Positions 1-8,277 of a stretch of 33,875 bases of DNA are shown here, in pieces; position 1 is the first letter of the stretch, and the number at the start of each line of letters is the position of its first letter. Below the pieces are notes generated by a model. It was not told the DNA's origin. It worked only from the letters and a program-made list of their open reading frames with translations, and made no database searches. The DNA is from RUG11462 sp045539315 (lineage in GTDB: Bacteria > Bacillota > Clostridia > Oscillospirales > Acutalibacteraceae), in the NCBI GenBank assembly GCA_045539315.1, contig JAZQFC010000012.1, positions 1 through 33,875 on the forward strand, given 5' to 3'. The position numbers and the translations under genes were made by a program.

Positions 1-332
1 AAGATTTTAATTAACCAATTAATTAAAAAACCTATTGCAATTAATATTAGAATAATATTGTTAATTTTTTTGTTTTTAAATAACTTGCCATCAAAAGTTA
101 AATATGCTAAAACAAATGGCATTGTCCAAAACATTGGGTGATATTTAAAAGCGGATATAAAATCAAATTGCAATGCGCTTAAAATTGCTCTTGTCATACC
201 ACAACCGGGACAATAAACGCCGAACAGTTTTACATAAACACAAGGTAAATCAAATATGTAAAAAACGGCTACAACTATTAAATAAATAACTGCAATTAAA
301 ATCTTCTGCTTTTTATATTTAATTCTTTGCAT
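1..332 (-). CDS. DUF2752-type small membrane protein (partial, runs off window)
   Basis: An open frame starts at ATG 332 and reads to the window edge with no stop, giving 110 residues. It begins MQRIKYKKQK, followed by a hydrophobic segment (about residues 10-28) and the motif CPGCGMTRA near residue 43, then two more hydrophobic stretches. The CPxCGxTRA motif after a first TM helix is the hallmark of DUF2752, small bacterial membrane proteins of unknown function. An AGGGGAT site sits 5-6 bases before the ATG. The gene has its own promoter-like sequence and lies just after the arg operon terminator, so it is probably transcribed separately. The C-terminus is not in the window. Confidence 0.8.
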   Translation of the reverse strand, partial: MQRIKYKKQKILIAVIYLIVVAVFYIFDLPCVYVKLFGVYCPGCGMTRAILSALQFDFISAFKYHPMFWTMPFVLAYLTFDGKLFKNKKINNIILILIAIGFLINWLIKI

Positions 333-361
333 AATATCCCCTATCTTATATTTATGAAATT

Positions 362-390
362 AATATACCATAACATTAATATTTTTTCAA
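362..390 (-). promoter_or_regulatory. Predicted sigma-A promoter for the DUF2752 gene
   Basis: On the minus strand TTGAAA (385-390) and TATATT (362-367) are separated by 17 bases. It follows immediately after the U-tract of the arg operon terminator, so the downstream gene can be re-initiated. Confidence 0.5.
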
Positions 391-392
391 TA

Positions 393-424
393 AAAAACCA
401 CTTTGACAATTCAAAGTGGTTTTT
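393..424 (-). terminator. Intrinsic terminator of the arg operon
   Basis: A perfect stem built on ACCACTTTGA / TCAAAGTGGT with a 4-base loop (407-410) is followed on the minus strand by a run of T. The TGA stop of the last operon gene (411-413) lies inside the stem. Confidence 0.85.
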
Positions 425-1166
425 GGTTTAAAATTTCTATTAAATCTTTAACTGCATTATTATTGTGGTGGGAAACTATGTAATCAGCGTTTGCTTTTAA
501 ATCATAGAATGCATTTTCAGGAGCAAATGAAACATCACTTTTTTCTAAAAGAGAAATATCATTTTCAAAGTCCCCTATTGCTGCAACTGTTTTTATGTTT
601 TTTAGATGTTTTCTTAAAAAATCAACGCAGTTTCCTTTGGTTGCACCTTTTGGCAATACTTCAACGCCTGTATTCCAAGTGCGAAAAACTTCGTGAGTTT
701 TTGAAAATTTACATCTTAACATTTTTCGCAATTCAATTGCAATTTGCTCATCTTGAGTAACAGTTACAATTTTGCAAAGGTCTTGAGTTTTGTTGACATC
801 GATATCTAATGAATTCTTTGTTTGATTTAAAAAACAAAAGTCTATTTTTTCAAAATTTTTGAATTTTAAAATCTCATTATAAACATCTAAAAAGTCATTT
901 TCAAACTTTTTTACATACAAAAATTCTTCAGTTTCAAAATCATAAACTGCAGCGCCATTAAGCACAATTGCAGGGCAATTAACTAATTTTTCAAAGCCTT
1001 TTTCTTGCAGATAGTCAGTAAGACGACCTGTTGCAATTGTAAAAAGTCCGCCTTCTGATTTAAAATACTCAATTGCTTCTTTGTTCTCAATTGATAATTC
1101 CTGATTTGAATTTGTTAATGTGCCATCAATGTCTGAAACAATTAATGCACCTTCAAATTTACCCAT
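411..1166 (-). CDS. Cof-type HAD-IIB family hydrolase (phosphatase)
   Basis: The 251-residue protein has the HAD superfamily motifs: DIDGT with nucleophile Asp12 and Asp14, TGR at 45-47 (motif II), KGATKG at 173-178 with the motif III lysine, and GDFEND at 198-203 (motif IV). Length and the C2-type cap between motifs II and III fit the Cof/HAD-IIB branch, which dephosphorylates small phosphometabolites such as sugar phosphates or FMN; the substrate cannot be read from sequence. It starts 5 bases after argF ends, so it is the last gene of the arg operon. No direct role in arginine synthesis is known for this family. Confidence 0.85.
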   Translation of the reverse strand: MGKFEGALIVSDIDGTLTNSNQELSIENKEAIEYFKSEGGLFTIATGRLTDYLQEKGFEKLVNCPAIVLNGAAVYDFETEEFLYVKKFENDFLDVYNEILKFKNFEKIDFCFLNQTKNSLDIDVNKTQDLCKIVTVTQDEQIAIELRKMLRCKFSKTHEVFRTWNTGVEVLPKGATKGNCVDFLRKHLKNIKTVAAIGDFENDISLLEKSDVSFAPENAFYDLKANADYIVSHHNNNAVKDLIEILNQKPL

Positions 1167-1171
1167 AAGAT

Positions 1172-2161
1172 TTAATACCCTAAAGTTGCTGCCATAACTG
1201 CTTTAATTGTATGCATTCTGTTTTCTGCTTCGTCAAAAACTATTGACTGCGCTGATTCAAAAACTTCGTCTGTTACTTCCATAGCAGTAATACCAAACTT
1301 CTCGCCGATTTCTTTGCCTACAGTTGTTTTAAGGTCGTGGAACGCAGGTAAACAGTGCATAAACACAGCGTTATCTTCTGCATTTGCCATTAATTTTGAG
1401 TTTACTTGATATGGTGATAATTCTTTGATTCTCTCTGCCCAAACTTCGTCCGGCTCACCCATTGAAACCCATACATCAGTATAAATAACATTAGCGCCGC
1501 GTGCTGCAACCATAGGGTCGGTTTCAAATTTAAGCGTTGCGCCTGACTCTTTGGCTAACTTTTCACATTCGGCAACCAACTCTTTATTAGGGAAATATTT
1601 TTCTGGCGCGCAAGCAGTAAAATTAATGCCCATTTTTGCGCAACCTACCATAAGCGAATTGCCCATATTATATCTCGCATCGCCCATATACACAAAGTTG
1701 ATGCCTTTCAAAGTTCCAAAATGCTCTTTGATAGTAAGAAAATCTGCCAAAATCTGTGTTGGGTGAAATTCATTTGTTAAGCCATTCCAAACAGGTACTC
1801 CTGCGTATTTTGCTAACTCTTCTACTATTTCCTGTCCAAAGCCACGATATTCAATGCCATCATACATTCTGCCTAATACCCTTGCAGTATCGGCAATTGA
1901 CTCTTTTTTGCCAATTTGCGAGCCTGATGGGTCAAGATATGTAACGCCCATACCAAGGTCACGCCCTGCAACTTCAAAAGCGCAACGAGTTCTAGTTGAA
2001 GTCTTTTCAAAAATAAGCGCAATGTTTTTGCCTTTTAATTTATCGTGGGCTATACCCTCTTTTTTCATTCTTTTAAACTCTGCCGCTAAATCAATTAAAT
2101 ATGCCATTTCATCGGCAGAATAATCAAGCAATTTTAAAAAACTTCTATTCTTTAAATTCAT
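1172..2161 (-). CDS. argF: Ornithine carbamoyltransferase
   Basis: The 329-residue protein converts ornithine and carbamoyl phosphate to citrulline. The carbamoyl-phosphate loop STRTR is at 55-59, HPTQ at 133-136, the ornithine loop region DVWVSMGEPDE at 229-239, and the catalytic MHCLPAFHD at 268-276. Length is normal for a bacterial anabolic OTC. The start has a good AGGAG site (TAGGAGAAAATT before ATG) and follows argD by 9 bases. The catabolic form (arcB) looks similar, but position inside a full biosynthetic operon supports argF. No carAB for carbamoyl phosphate is in the window. Confidence 0.97.
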   Translation of the reverse strand: MNLKNRSFLKLLDYSADEMAYLIDLAAEFKRMKKEGIAHDKLKGKNIALIFEKTSTRTRCAFEVAGRDLGMGVTYLDPSGSQIGKKESIADTARVLGRMYDGIEYRGFGQEIVEELAKYAGVPVWNGLTNEFHPTQILADFLTIKEHFGTLKGINFVYMGDARYNMGNSLMVGCAKMGINFTACAPEKYFPNKELVAECEKLAKESGATLKFETDPMVAARGANVIYTDVWVSMGEPDEVWAERIKELSPYQVNSKLMANAEDNAVFMHCLPAFHDLKTTVGKEIGEKFGITAMEVTDEVFESAQSIVFDEAENRMHTIKAVMAATLGY

Positions 2162-2170
2162 AATTTTCTC

Positions 2171-3331
2171 CTATTTACAAGCCTGTTTTAAAACCTCTAT
2201 CGCTTTTTTTAGAGTTTCAAACGGAATGTTAAGCGCAGGTAAAAGTCTAATTTTATTTTTTGCTTTTAAAACGCTGACACCGTTTTTTAAACAAGTATTT
2301 AGCACTTCTGACGCGTCCTTTTTAGTTTCTACGCCTATCATAAGACCAAGGCCACTAACAGAAACAACACCCTCGGCGCCATTTAACTGACTAAAAATAT
2401 AGTCTGATTTTTCTTTAACTTCTTCAAGCAATTTATCATCAATTCTTGAAATTACATTAACCGCCGCAGCGCAAGAAATTGGATTTCCGCCGAATGTTGA
2501 ACCGTGAGAAGATGGTGTTAACACGTCTTCACACTTTTCAAACATCATAGTAGCGCCTATTGGCAAACCACCTGCTAAACCTTTAGCAGTTGAAACAATA
2601 TCCGGATTTAAGCCATAATTCATATAGCCATAAAGTTTTCCTGTTCTACCATTACCTGTTTGAACTTCATCTATAATCATCAAAATGTCTTTTTCTTCAC
2701 ATAGTTGTTTGATTTTTTCAACAAATTCTTGTGTGAGTGGTAAAACACCGCCCTCGCCTTGCACAACTTCAAACATAATTGCGATGACATTGTTGTCACT
2801 AACTTTTTGCTCTAAATCGGCAGTATCATTTGCTTTTGCATAAACAAAACCTTGTGTTAATGGCAAAAAGTCATTATGAAAAACATCTTGACCGGTAGCA
2901 GATAAAGTTGTAATTGTTCTGCCGTGAAAAGAGTTTTCAAACGTTAAAATAACGCCATCTTTAATGCCCTTATTCTCGGCATATTTTCTTGCAACTTTTA
3001 TTGCGCATTCATTTGCCTCTGCGCCTGAATTTGAGAAAAACACTTTTTTAGCGCCTGTTTTTTCGCAAAGCATTTTAGCAAGGTTAATACAAGGCGCCGA
3101 ATAATAAAGATTTGATGTATGCTGACAAAGGTTTAACTGCTCTTTTACGGCGTTCTGCCAACTTTCATCGCAAAAGCCGAATGTATTAACAGCGATTCCT
3201 GTGCCCATATCTATATATTCTTGGTGATTTTCATCATAAAACAAACTTCCCTTTCCGCTAACGATGTTTACATCAAAACGGGCATAGGTATTTGCAATAT
3301 AATTTTTATCATCAGTCTTCAACACTTTCAT
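2171..3331 (-). CDS. argD: Acetylornithine aminotransferase
   Basis: This PLP enzyme (fold type I, class III) transfers an amino group from glutamate to N-acetylglutamate semialdehyde. Counting from the chosen start it has 386 residues: NSGAEANE at 101-108, DEVQTGNGRTG at 221-231, and the PLP lysine in STAKGLAGG (Lys250). An in-frame upstream start at 3367 exists, but TAAGGAG lies 5 bases before the ATG at 3331, and the extra 12 residues would overlap argB further and are not family-like. The gene overlaps the argB end by 20 bases, implying translational coupling. Such enzymes can also act as succinyldiaminopimelate transaminase (DapC); the operon favours arginine. Confidence 0.95.
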   Translation of the reverse strand: MKVLKTDDKNYIANTYARFDVNIVSGKGSLFYDENHQEYIDMGTGIAVNTFGFCDESWQNAVKEQLNLCQHTSNLYYSAPCINLAKMLCEKTGAKKVFFSNSGAEANECAIKVARKYAENKGIKDGVILTFENSFHGRTITTLSATGQDVFHNDFLPLTQGFVYAKANDTADLEQKVSDNNVIAIMFEVVQGEGGVLPLTQEFVEKIKQLCEEKDILMIIDEVQTGNGRTGKLYGYMNYGLNPDIVSTAKGLAGGLPIGATMMFEKCEDVLTPSSHGSTFGGNPISCAAAVNVISRIDDKLLEEVKEKSDYIFSQLNGAEGVVSVSGLGLMIGVETKKDASEVLNTCLKNGVSVLKAKNKIRLLPALNIPFETLKKAIEVLKQACK

Positions 3332-4190
3332 ATTTCTCCTTAACAACCATTGTGCCTGCACCTTCATCGGTAAGCATTTCTAAAAGCAATGAATGTGGTA
3401 CACGGCCATCCATAATAGTAACTTTATCAACACCATGGTTAAGCGCTTCTAAACAACACTCAACTTTTGGTATCATTCCACCTGAAATTATGCCTTGTTT
3501 GGTTAGTTCTTCTGCTTCTTTGATATCAATAAGTGAAATTAAAGAATTGCAGTCATCTTTATCTCTTAAAATACCCTCAATATCAGTCATAAGGAAGAAT
3601 CTATCTGCACCTACTGCGCCTGCAATATGAGCCGCCGCGGTATCAGCGTGTATATTATAAACATTTCCGTCATTATCACAACCAAGCGTTGAAACAACAG
3701 GGGTATAGCCCTTTTCGATAAGGTCTAAAATAGGCTCAACATTTACTTCGGTTATTTTGCCGACATAACCTAAACGTTTGTCTTTCATTTCGGCTTTAAT
3801 CATCTGGCCATCAATACCACAAATGCCCATTGCTTTGCCACCCTTTGTTTCCAAAAGGTTTACAAGGCTTTTATTGATTTTACCAGCAAGTACCATCTGA
3901 ACAATTTCAGTTGATTCTTTATCAGTAACACGAAGACCATCTACCCACTCGGTTTGTTTGCCTACTTTGTCCATCATTTCAGTGATTTCTGGGCCACCAC
4001 CGTGAACCAAAACTACCTGAACACCGATTAAAGACAACAAAACAATGTCTTCCATAACTTGTTGTTTAAGTTCTTCGTTTATCATTGCATTGCCACCGTA
4101 TTTTATAACTACAACTTTACCATTGTATTTCTTAATATAAGGCAACGCCTCAATAATTACTTCTGCTCTTAAAGAATTAGGTAGGTTCAT
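3312..4190 (-). CDS. argB: Acetylglutamate kinase
   Basis: The 292-residue amino-acid kinase phosphorylates N-acetylglutamate. Key segments are VVIKYGGNAM (Lys30), the glycine loop VHGGGPEI at 62-69, and DGLRVT near 84-89. The N-terminal stretch LRAEVIIEALPYIKKYNGK resembles the N-helix of hexameric, arginine-inhibited kinases, so feedback inhibition by arginine is likely; this is inference from resemblance. The start is preceded by TAAGGAG. Its end overlaps argD by 20 bases. Upstream on the same strand is the DUF559 element rather than argJ directly. Confidence 0.96.
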   Translation of the reverse strand: MNLPNSLRAEVIIEALPYIKKYNGKVVVIKYGGNAMINEELKQQVMEDIVLLSLIGVQVVLVHGGGPEITEMMDKVGKQTEWVDGLRVTDKESTEIVQMVLAGKINKSLVNLLETKGGKAMGICGIDGQMIKAEMKDKRLGYVGKITEVNVEPILDLIEKGYTPVVSTLGCDNDGNVYNIHADTAAAHIAGAVGADRFFLMTDIEGILRDKDDCNSLISLIDIKEAEELTKQGIISGGMIPKVECCLEALNHGVDKVTIMDGRVPHSLLLEMLTDEGAGTMVVKEKYESVED

Positions 4191-4220
4191 AAATTTTCTC
4201 CTTAAAATTTAATGATAAAG

Positions 4221-4242
4221 GCCTCCCTTGCCTAAAGGGAGG
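4221..4242 (+). repeat. Left inverted repeat of the DUF559 element
   Basis: A 22-base near-palindrome (CCTCCCTT ... AAGGGAGG core) matches the reverse complement of 4647-4668 exactly. It is followed inward (4246-4258) by a second small stem, ACCGC/GCGGT, whose start carries the last codons and stop of the DUF559 gene. Confidence 0.9.
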
Positions 4243-4251
4243 GGGACCGCG

Positions 4252-4614
4252 TTAGCGGTGGTGGGATTTTTTAACTAACAAATCTATATACTCACATACA
4301 CCTTTAAAATTTTCATTTATCATCTTGTTAGGTATGTGAATTACTGTTAAATCTCTTTTATTAATTTGCCCTGTACGAATTTTATCTTTAACAAGACCTT
4401 TTTCTTCATAATGTTGCGAACCATCAAGTTCTATAATAAGTCTTGCATCGTGACAATAAAAATCAACTATATAGTTGTCTATCACTTTTTGTCGAAGAAA
4501 TCTTACCGGATAATTTTTCAAAAAATCATACCAAAGATGTCTTTCTTCTTTTGTCATATTTTTTCTTAAATTACGAGCGAGAGGAGTTAAATTTGAATTA
4601 TGTTTTCTATCCAT
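4252..4614 (-). CDS. DUF559 / endonuclease-domain protein (very short patch repair-like fold)
   Basis: The 120-residue protein begins MDRKHNSNLTPLARNLRKNM. It carries the DUF559 pattern: LRKNMTKEERHLWYDFLK, then RFLRQKVIDNYIVDFYC, then LIIELDGSQHYE. The Asp of VDFYC, the Glu and Asp of IELDG, and the Gln-His that follow fit a PD-(D/E)xK nuclease-like core (Vsr-like). The start at 4614 is preferred over 4647 because GGAGGG lies 6 bases upstream. Both that ribosome binding site and the C-terminal SHHR codons lie in the flanking inverted repeats. It separates argJ from argB and is on the operon strand. Cellular role is not established for the family. Confidence 0.85.
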   Translation of the reverse strand: MDRKHNSNLTPLARNLRKNMTKEERHLWYDFLKNYPVRFLRQKVIDNYIVDFYCHDARLIIELDGSQHYEEKGLVKDKIRTGQINKRDLTVIHIPNKMINENFKGVCEYIDLLVKKSHHR

Positions 4615-4620
4615 CAATAT

Positions 4621-4626
4621 CCCTCC
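4621..4626 (-). promoter_or_regulatory. Ribosome binding site supplied by the right flanking repeat
   Basis: GGAGGG on the minus strand, 6 bases before ATG 4614, fixes the start of the DUF559 gene. It belongs to the repeat module rather than to the arg operon. Confidence 0.7.
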
Positions 4627-4646
4627 GTCATTGCTTCGCAATGCCA

Positions 4647-4668
4647 CCTCCCTTTAGGCAAGGGAGGC
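4647..4668 (-). repeat. Right inverted repeat of the DUF559 element
   Basis: Exact 22-base reverse complement of 4221-4242. It is followed inward (4631-4644) by a second small stem, CATTGC/GCAATG with a short loop, the counterpart of the left ACCGC/GCGGT stem although its sequence differs. The two ends therefore share architecture: outer palindrome, inner hairpin, then GGGAT. Confidence 0.9.
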
Positions 4669-4679
4669 TTTTTGTTGAA

Positions 4680-5891
4680 TTATGTCCTGTAATCGCCGTT
4701 GATTTTTACATAGTCATAAGTGAGGTCGCAACCCCATGCGGTAGCACTATAGTCGCCATCGTTAAGATTTATTAATACTTCAATTTCAGTTTCAAGCAAA
4801 ATTTCTTTGGCATTTTCTTCTGAAAAATCTACTCCTGCGCCGTCTTTGCAAACTAAAATTTCGCCTTTATTTGATTTAAATGTAACATCAATTTTTTCTA
4901 CATCAACATCTGCACCTGAATAACCAATTGCACAAAGTACTCTACCCCAGTTTGCATCTGCGCCGAACATTGCGGCTTTAAAAAGCGATGAACAAATAAC
5001 TGATTTTGCAACTGTTTTTGCGCTGACTTCATCTTTTGCACCAAAAACTTTGCACTCAAGCATTTTTGTAGCGCCTTCGCCATCACCTGCGATTTTTTTG
5101 CAAAGTTCAATTGTAACAGTATTAAGTGCTTTCATAAACACTTTGAAATCTTCTGATTTTTCATCTATCATATCGTTTCCTGCGATACCATTTGCAAGTA
5201 CACAAACCATATCATTAGTTGAAGTATCGCCATCAACACTTGTCATATTAAAAGTTGATTTAATATCATTTGACAATGCGATTTGAAGCGCTTTTGGAGT
5301 GATAGCGCAGTCAGTTGTGATAAACACAAGCATTGTTGCCATATTAGGATGAATCATACCGCTACCCTTTGCGATACCACCTAATTTGCATACTTTATTG
5401 CCGATAGTAAATTCAACTGCAACTTCCTTTTCAACTGTATCGGTAGTCATAATCGCTTCAGCGGCTAAACTGCCATTGTTACCAAGGCCCGAAACCAATT
5501 CAGGAATGCCATTTTTTATTGGGGTTATATCCAACTTTTGACCGATAACACCTGTTGACGCAACTACTACATCTTTTGCATCAATTTTAAGTTCTTTTGC
5601 GGTAAGTTCACTCATTTGTTCAGCGATTTCAACGCCATTCGCATTGCAAGTATTAGCGTTTCCACTATTGCAGATAATTGCAGACGCATAACCATCGCTA
5701 ACATGCTCTTTTGTTACTTTTAATGGCGCACCTTTTACTAAATTAGTGGTATAAACACAAGCCGCAGCGGCACGAGTTGTTGAATAAATCAACGCCAAAT
5801 CTCTTTTTGTTTTATTCTTACGAATTCCACAATGAATTCCGTTTGCTAAAAAGCCACTTGCGGCGGTAACGCCACCATCAATTAACTTCAT
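4680..5891 (-). CDS. argJ: Bifunctional ornithine acetyltransferase / N-acetylglutamate synthase
   Basis: ArgJ moves the acetyl group from N-acetylornithine to glutamate, closing the acetyl cycle. From the chosen start the protein has 403 residues and begins MKLIDGGVTAASGF, typical of the family. The self-cleavage site is in HPNMATML, between Ala185 and the nucleophile Thr186, giving alpha and beta chains. A start at 5909 is in frame, but the AAAGGA that serves as ribosome binding site would lie inside it, so 5891 is preferred. It follows argC by 21 bases. Whether it is bifunctional or only transfers acetyl from acetylornithine cannot be told here, but no argA is present. Confidence 0.95.
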   Translation of the reverse strand: MKLIDGGVTAASGFLANGIHCGIRKNKTKRDLALIYSTTRAAAACVYTTNLVKGAPLKVTKEHVSDGYASAIICNSGNANTCNANGVEIAEQMSELTAKELKIDAKDVVVASTGVIGQKLDITPIKNGIPELVSGLGNNGSLAAEAIMTTDTVEKEVAVEFTIGNKVCKLGGIAKGSGMIHPNMATMLVFITTDCAITPKALQIALSNDIKSTFNMTSVDGDTSTNDMVCVLANGIAGNDMIDEKSEDFKVFMKALNTVTIELCKKIAGDGEGATKMLECKVFGAKDEVSAKTVAKSVICSSLFKAAMFGADANWGRVLCAIGYSGADVDVEKIDVTFKSNKGEILVCKDGAGVDFSEENAKEILLETEIEVLINLNDGDYSATAWGCDLTYDYVKINGDYRT

Positions 5892-5912
5892 ATATCTAAT
5901 TCCTTTCAAATT

Positions 5913-6845
5913 TTACAAATCAAGGCCGGTAGTTTTTTCTACGCCGAGTTTTATATTCATACATTCTACTGCTGCACCTGAAGCGCCTTTGCCAAGGTTA
6001 TTAAAACGAGAAATAAGCAAAATTCTTTCATCATTTCCCGCAACAGTGATTTCCATATTATCTTTATCACTTATTTTTGCGGCACTAATAAAACCATTTT
6101 CATCAATAGAATCATAATATTTAACAATGCCGTCATTATAAAGATTTTTATAAACTTCTTTGATATCTTCTGCACCAAAACTATTTTTCAACTGACTTTT
6201 GAAAAGTGGCACAGTAACAGTCATACCACTATAAAAATCACAAACATAAGGGCAGAAAATTGGTTCAGTTTCAAGCCCTGAAATTATCTTCATTTCAGGA
6301 ATGTGCTTATGAGCCTGAGTGAGCGCGTACTGTCTTGGCGCAGATAAAAGTTCTTCTCTATTCTCATCTTCATACTGCGCTATCCCCTGTTTGCCGGCTC
6401 CGGAATAACCTGAAACTGCATGAGCAGTTAACAACTCATTCTTATCAATAATACCGTTTTTTACTAGCGGTCTTACAAGCGCTATAAAGCCACTTGCATA
6501 GCAACCGGGATTTGCAATTCTATTTGAATTTTTGATGTCTTCTTCAAACTCTTCCCCAAGTTCCGGAAAACCATACGCCCAATTAGGATTTGTTCTATGA
6601 GCAGTTGAAGCATCAATAATAGTTACATCTTTATTTTCAACAAACGAAACTGCCTCTACCGCTGCAGAATCAGGAAGACAAAGAAAAGCAATATCACAAT
6701 TATTTAATGCTTCTTTTCTATATTCGGCAACTTTTCTGTGTGTTTCAGATAAAGTTACAATTTCAATATCTTTTCTATTTTGCAAACGCTCAATTATACG
6801 AAGTGCGGTAGTACCTGCGCTACCATCAATAAAAACTTTTTTCAT
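5913..6845 (-). CDS. argC: N-acetyl-gamma-glutamyl-phosphate reductase (short type)
   Basis: It reduces N-acetylglutamyl phosphate to the semialdehyde with NADPH. The N-terminal VFIDGSAGTTALRI is the dinucleotide-binding start, and the catalytic cysteine is Cys115 in ANPGCYASGF. At 310 residues and with this N-terminus it belongs to the shorter ArgC subtype (about 310, against about 345 for the common type). It lies 3 bases after the argH stop with no strong ribosome binding site of its own (an AAGGA lies about 18 bases upstream inside argH), so it is probably coupled to argH translation. Confidence 0.94.
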   Translation of the reverse strand: MKKVFIDGSAGTTALRIIERLQNRKDIEIVTLSETHRKVAEYRKEALNNCDIAFLCLPDSAAVEAVSFVENKDVTIIDASTAHRTNPNWAYGFPELGEEFEEDIKNSNRIANPGCYASGFIALVRPLVKNGIIDKNELLTAHAVSGYSGAGKQGIAQYEDENREELLSAPRQYALTQAHKHIPEMKIISGLETEPIFCPYVCDFYSGMTVTVPLFKSQLKNSFGAEDIKEVYKNLYNDGIVKYYDSIDENGFISAAKISDKDNMEITVAGNDERILLISRFNNLGKGASGAAVECMNIKLGVEKTTGLDL

Positions 6846-6848
6846 AAA

Positions 6849-8222
6849 TTACTTAATAAAATCCTTAATAAATTTAATTTGAGTTTCAACAGAATCAGGA
6901 CCTGTGCCACCTGCTGAAGTACGTTTATTTACACAAGTTTCGAGATTAATTTCGTTGTATAAATCATCTTCAAAAACATCTGAAAACTGCTTATATTCTT
7001 CCATTGTTACTGTTTCAAGCACTTTGTTATTAGCAATGCAAAAAGCAACAATTTCGCCAACAATCTTGTATGCGCTTCTGAATGGCAAACCTTTTTTAGC
7101 AAGATAATCTGCAAGGTCGGTTGCATTGATAAATCCACCTTGAGCGGCTTTCATCATATTATCTGCTTTAACACTCATAGTTGCTATCATTGGCGCAAAG
7201 TTTTTAAGGCACATTTTAACAGTTTCAATTGAGTCAAAAACTGCTTCTTTATCTTCTTGCATATCTTTGTTATAAGCGAGTGGCAAACCTTTAAGAGTTG
7301 TTAAAATCGCCATTAAATCGCCATAAACCCTGCCTGTTTTACCACGCACAAGTTCTGCTATATCACTATTTTTCTTTTGTGGCATAATGCTTGAACCTGT
7401 AGTATAAGCATCATCAAGTTCAACAAATGAAAACTCCAAACTTGACCAAAGAATAATCTCTTCTGAAAAACGAGAAAGATGCATCATAATAACAGAAATT
7501 GCGCTCATAATTTCAACGCAAAAATCTCTGTCCGAAACACCGTCAAGCGAGTTCAAGGTAATACCATCAAAGCCAAGTTCATTCGCTTCAAAATACCTAT
7601 CAGTATCAAAAGTTGTTCCTGCAAGGGCGCAACAACCAATTGGCGAGATGTTCATTCTTTTTGAAGCGTCTTTCATTCTGCCATAGTCCCTTGTGAACAT
7701 CATTGCATACGCGAGCAAATGATGAGCAAAAACAATAGGTTGCGCTCTTTGCAAATGTGTGTAACCTGGCATAATTACAGATTTGTTTGCCTGTGCTTTT
7801 TCAACAATTGCTGATAACAAATCTTTGATAAGAGAGCAGATTTCTTCCACTTCTTCACGCAAGTACATACGAATATCAAGCGCTACTTGGTCATTTCTGC
7901 TTCTTGCAGTATGAAGTTTTTTACCTACATCGCCTACTCGTTTTGTAAGTTCTGCTTCAACAAACATATGAATATCTTCTGCTTGTCCATCAATAGCCAA
8001 ACTGCCATTATCGATATCTTCAAGAATTTCTTCAAGACCTTTTACAAGAATATCTTTATCGTTTTCAGAAATGATACCTTGTTTTGAAAGCATTTTCGCA
8101 TGCGCTATTGAGCCTGTGATATCCTGACGGTACATTTTACAGTCAAAATGAATTGATGAGTTAAAATCATCTGCCTGTTTATCAAGCGCTTTTGAAAAAC
8201 GCCCTGCCCACATTTTATCCAT
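6849..8222 (-). CDS. argH: Argininosuccinate lyase
   Basis: It cleaves argininosuccinate to arginine and fumarate. The 457-residue protein has the fumarase/aspartase-superfamily signature GSSIMPQKKNSD at 276-287 (catalytic serine loop), TARSRNDQV at 105-113, and YTHLQ with His156. The N-terminus MDKMWAGRFS is family-typical. A TTG at 8231 could extend it by 3 residues, and an ATG at 8213 could shorten it by 3; none has a strong ribosome binding site. A perfect hairpin lies just upstream, between it and argG. Confidence 0.95.
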   Translation of the reverse strand: MDKMWAGRFSKALDKQADDFNSSIHFDCKMYRQDITGSIAHAKMLSKQGIISENDKDILVKGLEEILEDIDNGSLAIDGQAEDIHMFVEAELTKRVGDVGKKLHTARSRNDQVALDIRMYLREEVEEICSLIKDLLSAIVEKAQANKSVIMPGYTHLQRAQPIVFAHHLLAYAMMFTRDYGRMKDASKRMNISPIGCCALAGTTFDTDRYFEANELGFDGITLNSLDGVSDRDFCVEIMSAISVIMMHLSRFSEEIILWSSLEFSFVELDDAYTTGSSIMPQKKNSDIAELVRGKTGRVYGDLMAILTTLKGLPLAYNKDMQEDKEAVFDSIETVKMCLKNFAPMIATMSVKADNMMKAAQGGFINATDLADYLAKKGLPFRSAYKIVGEIVAFCIANNKVLETVTMEEYKQFSDVFEDDLYNEINLETCVNKRTSAGGTGPDSVETQIKFIKDFIK

Positions 8223-8234
8223 AAATATCAAGTT

Positions 8235-8262
8235 AGTCTGATGGCATTTTTGCCATCAGACT
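8235..8262 (-). other. Perfect 12-bp hairpin between argG and argH
   Basis: AGTCTGATGGCA (8235-8246) pairs fully with 8251-8262 across a 4-base loop. On the operon (minus) strand it is not followed by a T-run; the T-run is on the plus side, where no gene ends. It is therefore more likely an RNA-processing, stability or partial-attenuation hairpin than a full terminator. Confidence 0.6.
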
Positions 8263-8277
8263 TTTACCTTTCATTAA

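Noticed and set aside
3332..3367. In-frame upstream start for argD
   Set aside because: It lacks a ribosome binding site, whereas TAAGGAG fits ATG 3331.
4218..4671. The DUF559 flanks as a CRISPR or IS end
   Set aside because: Only two inverted copies occur with no spacer array, and no transposase is encoded.
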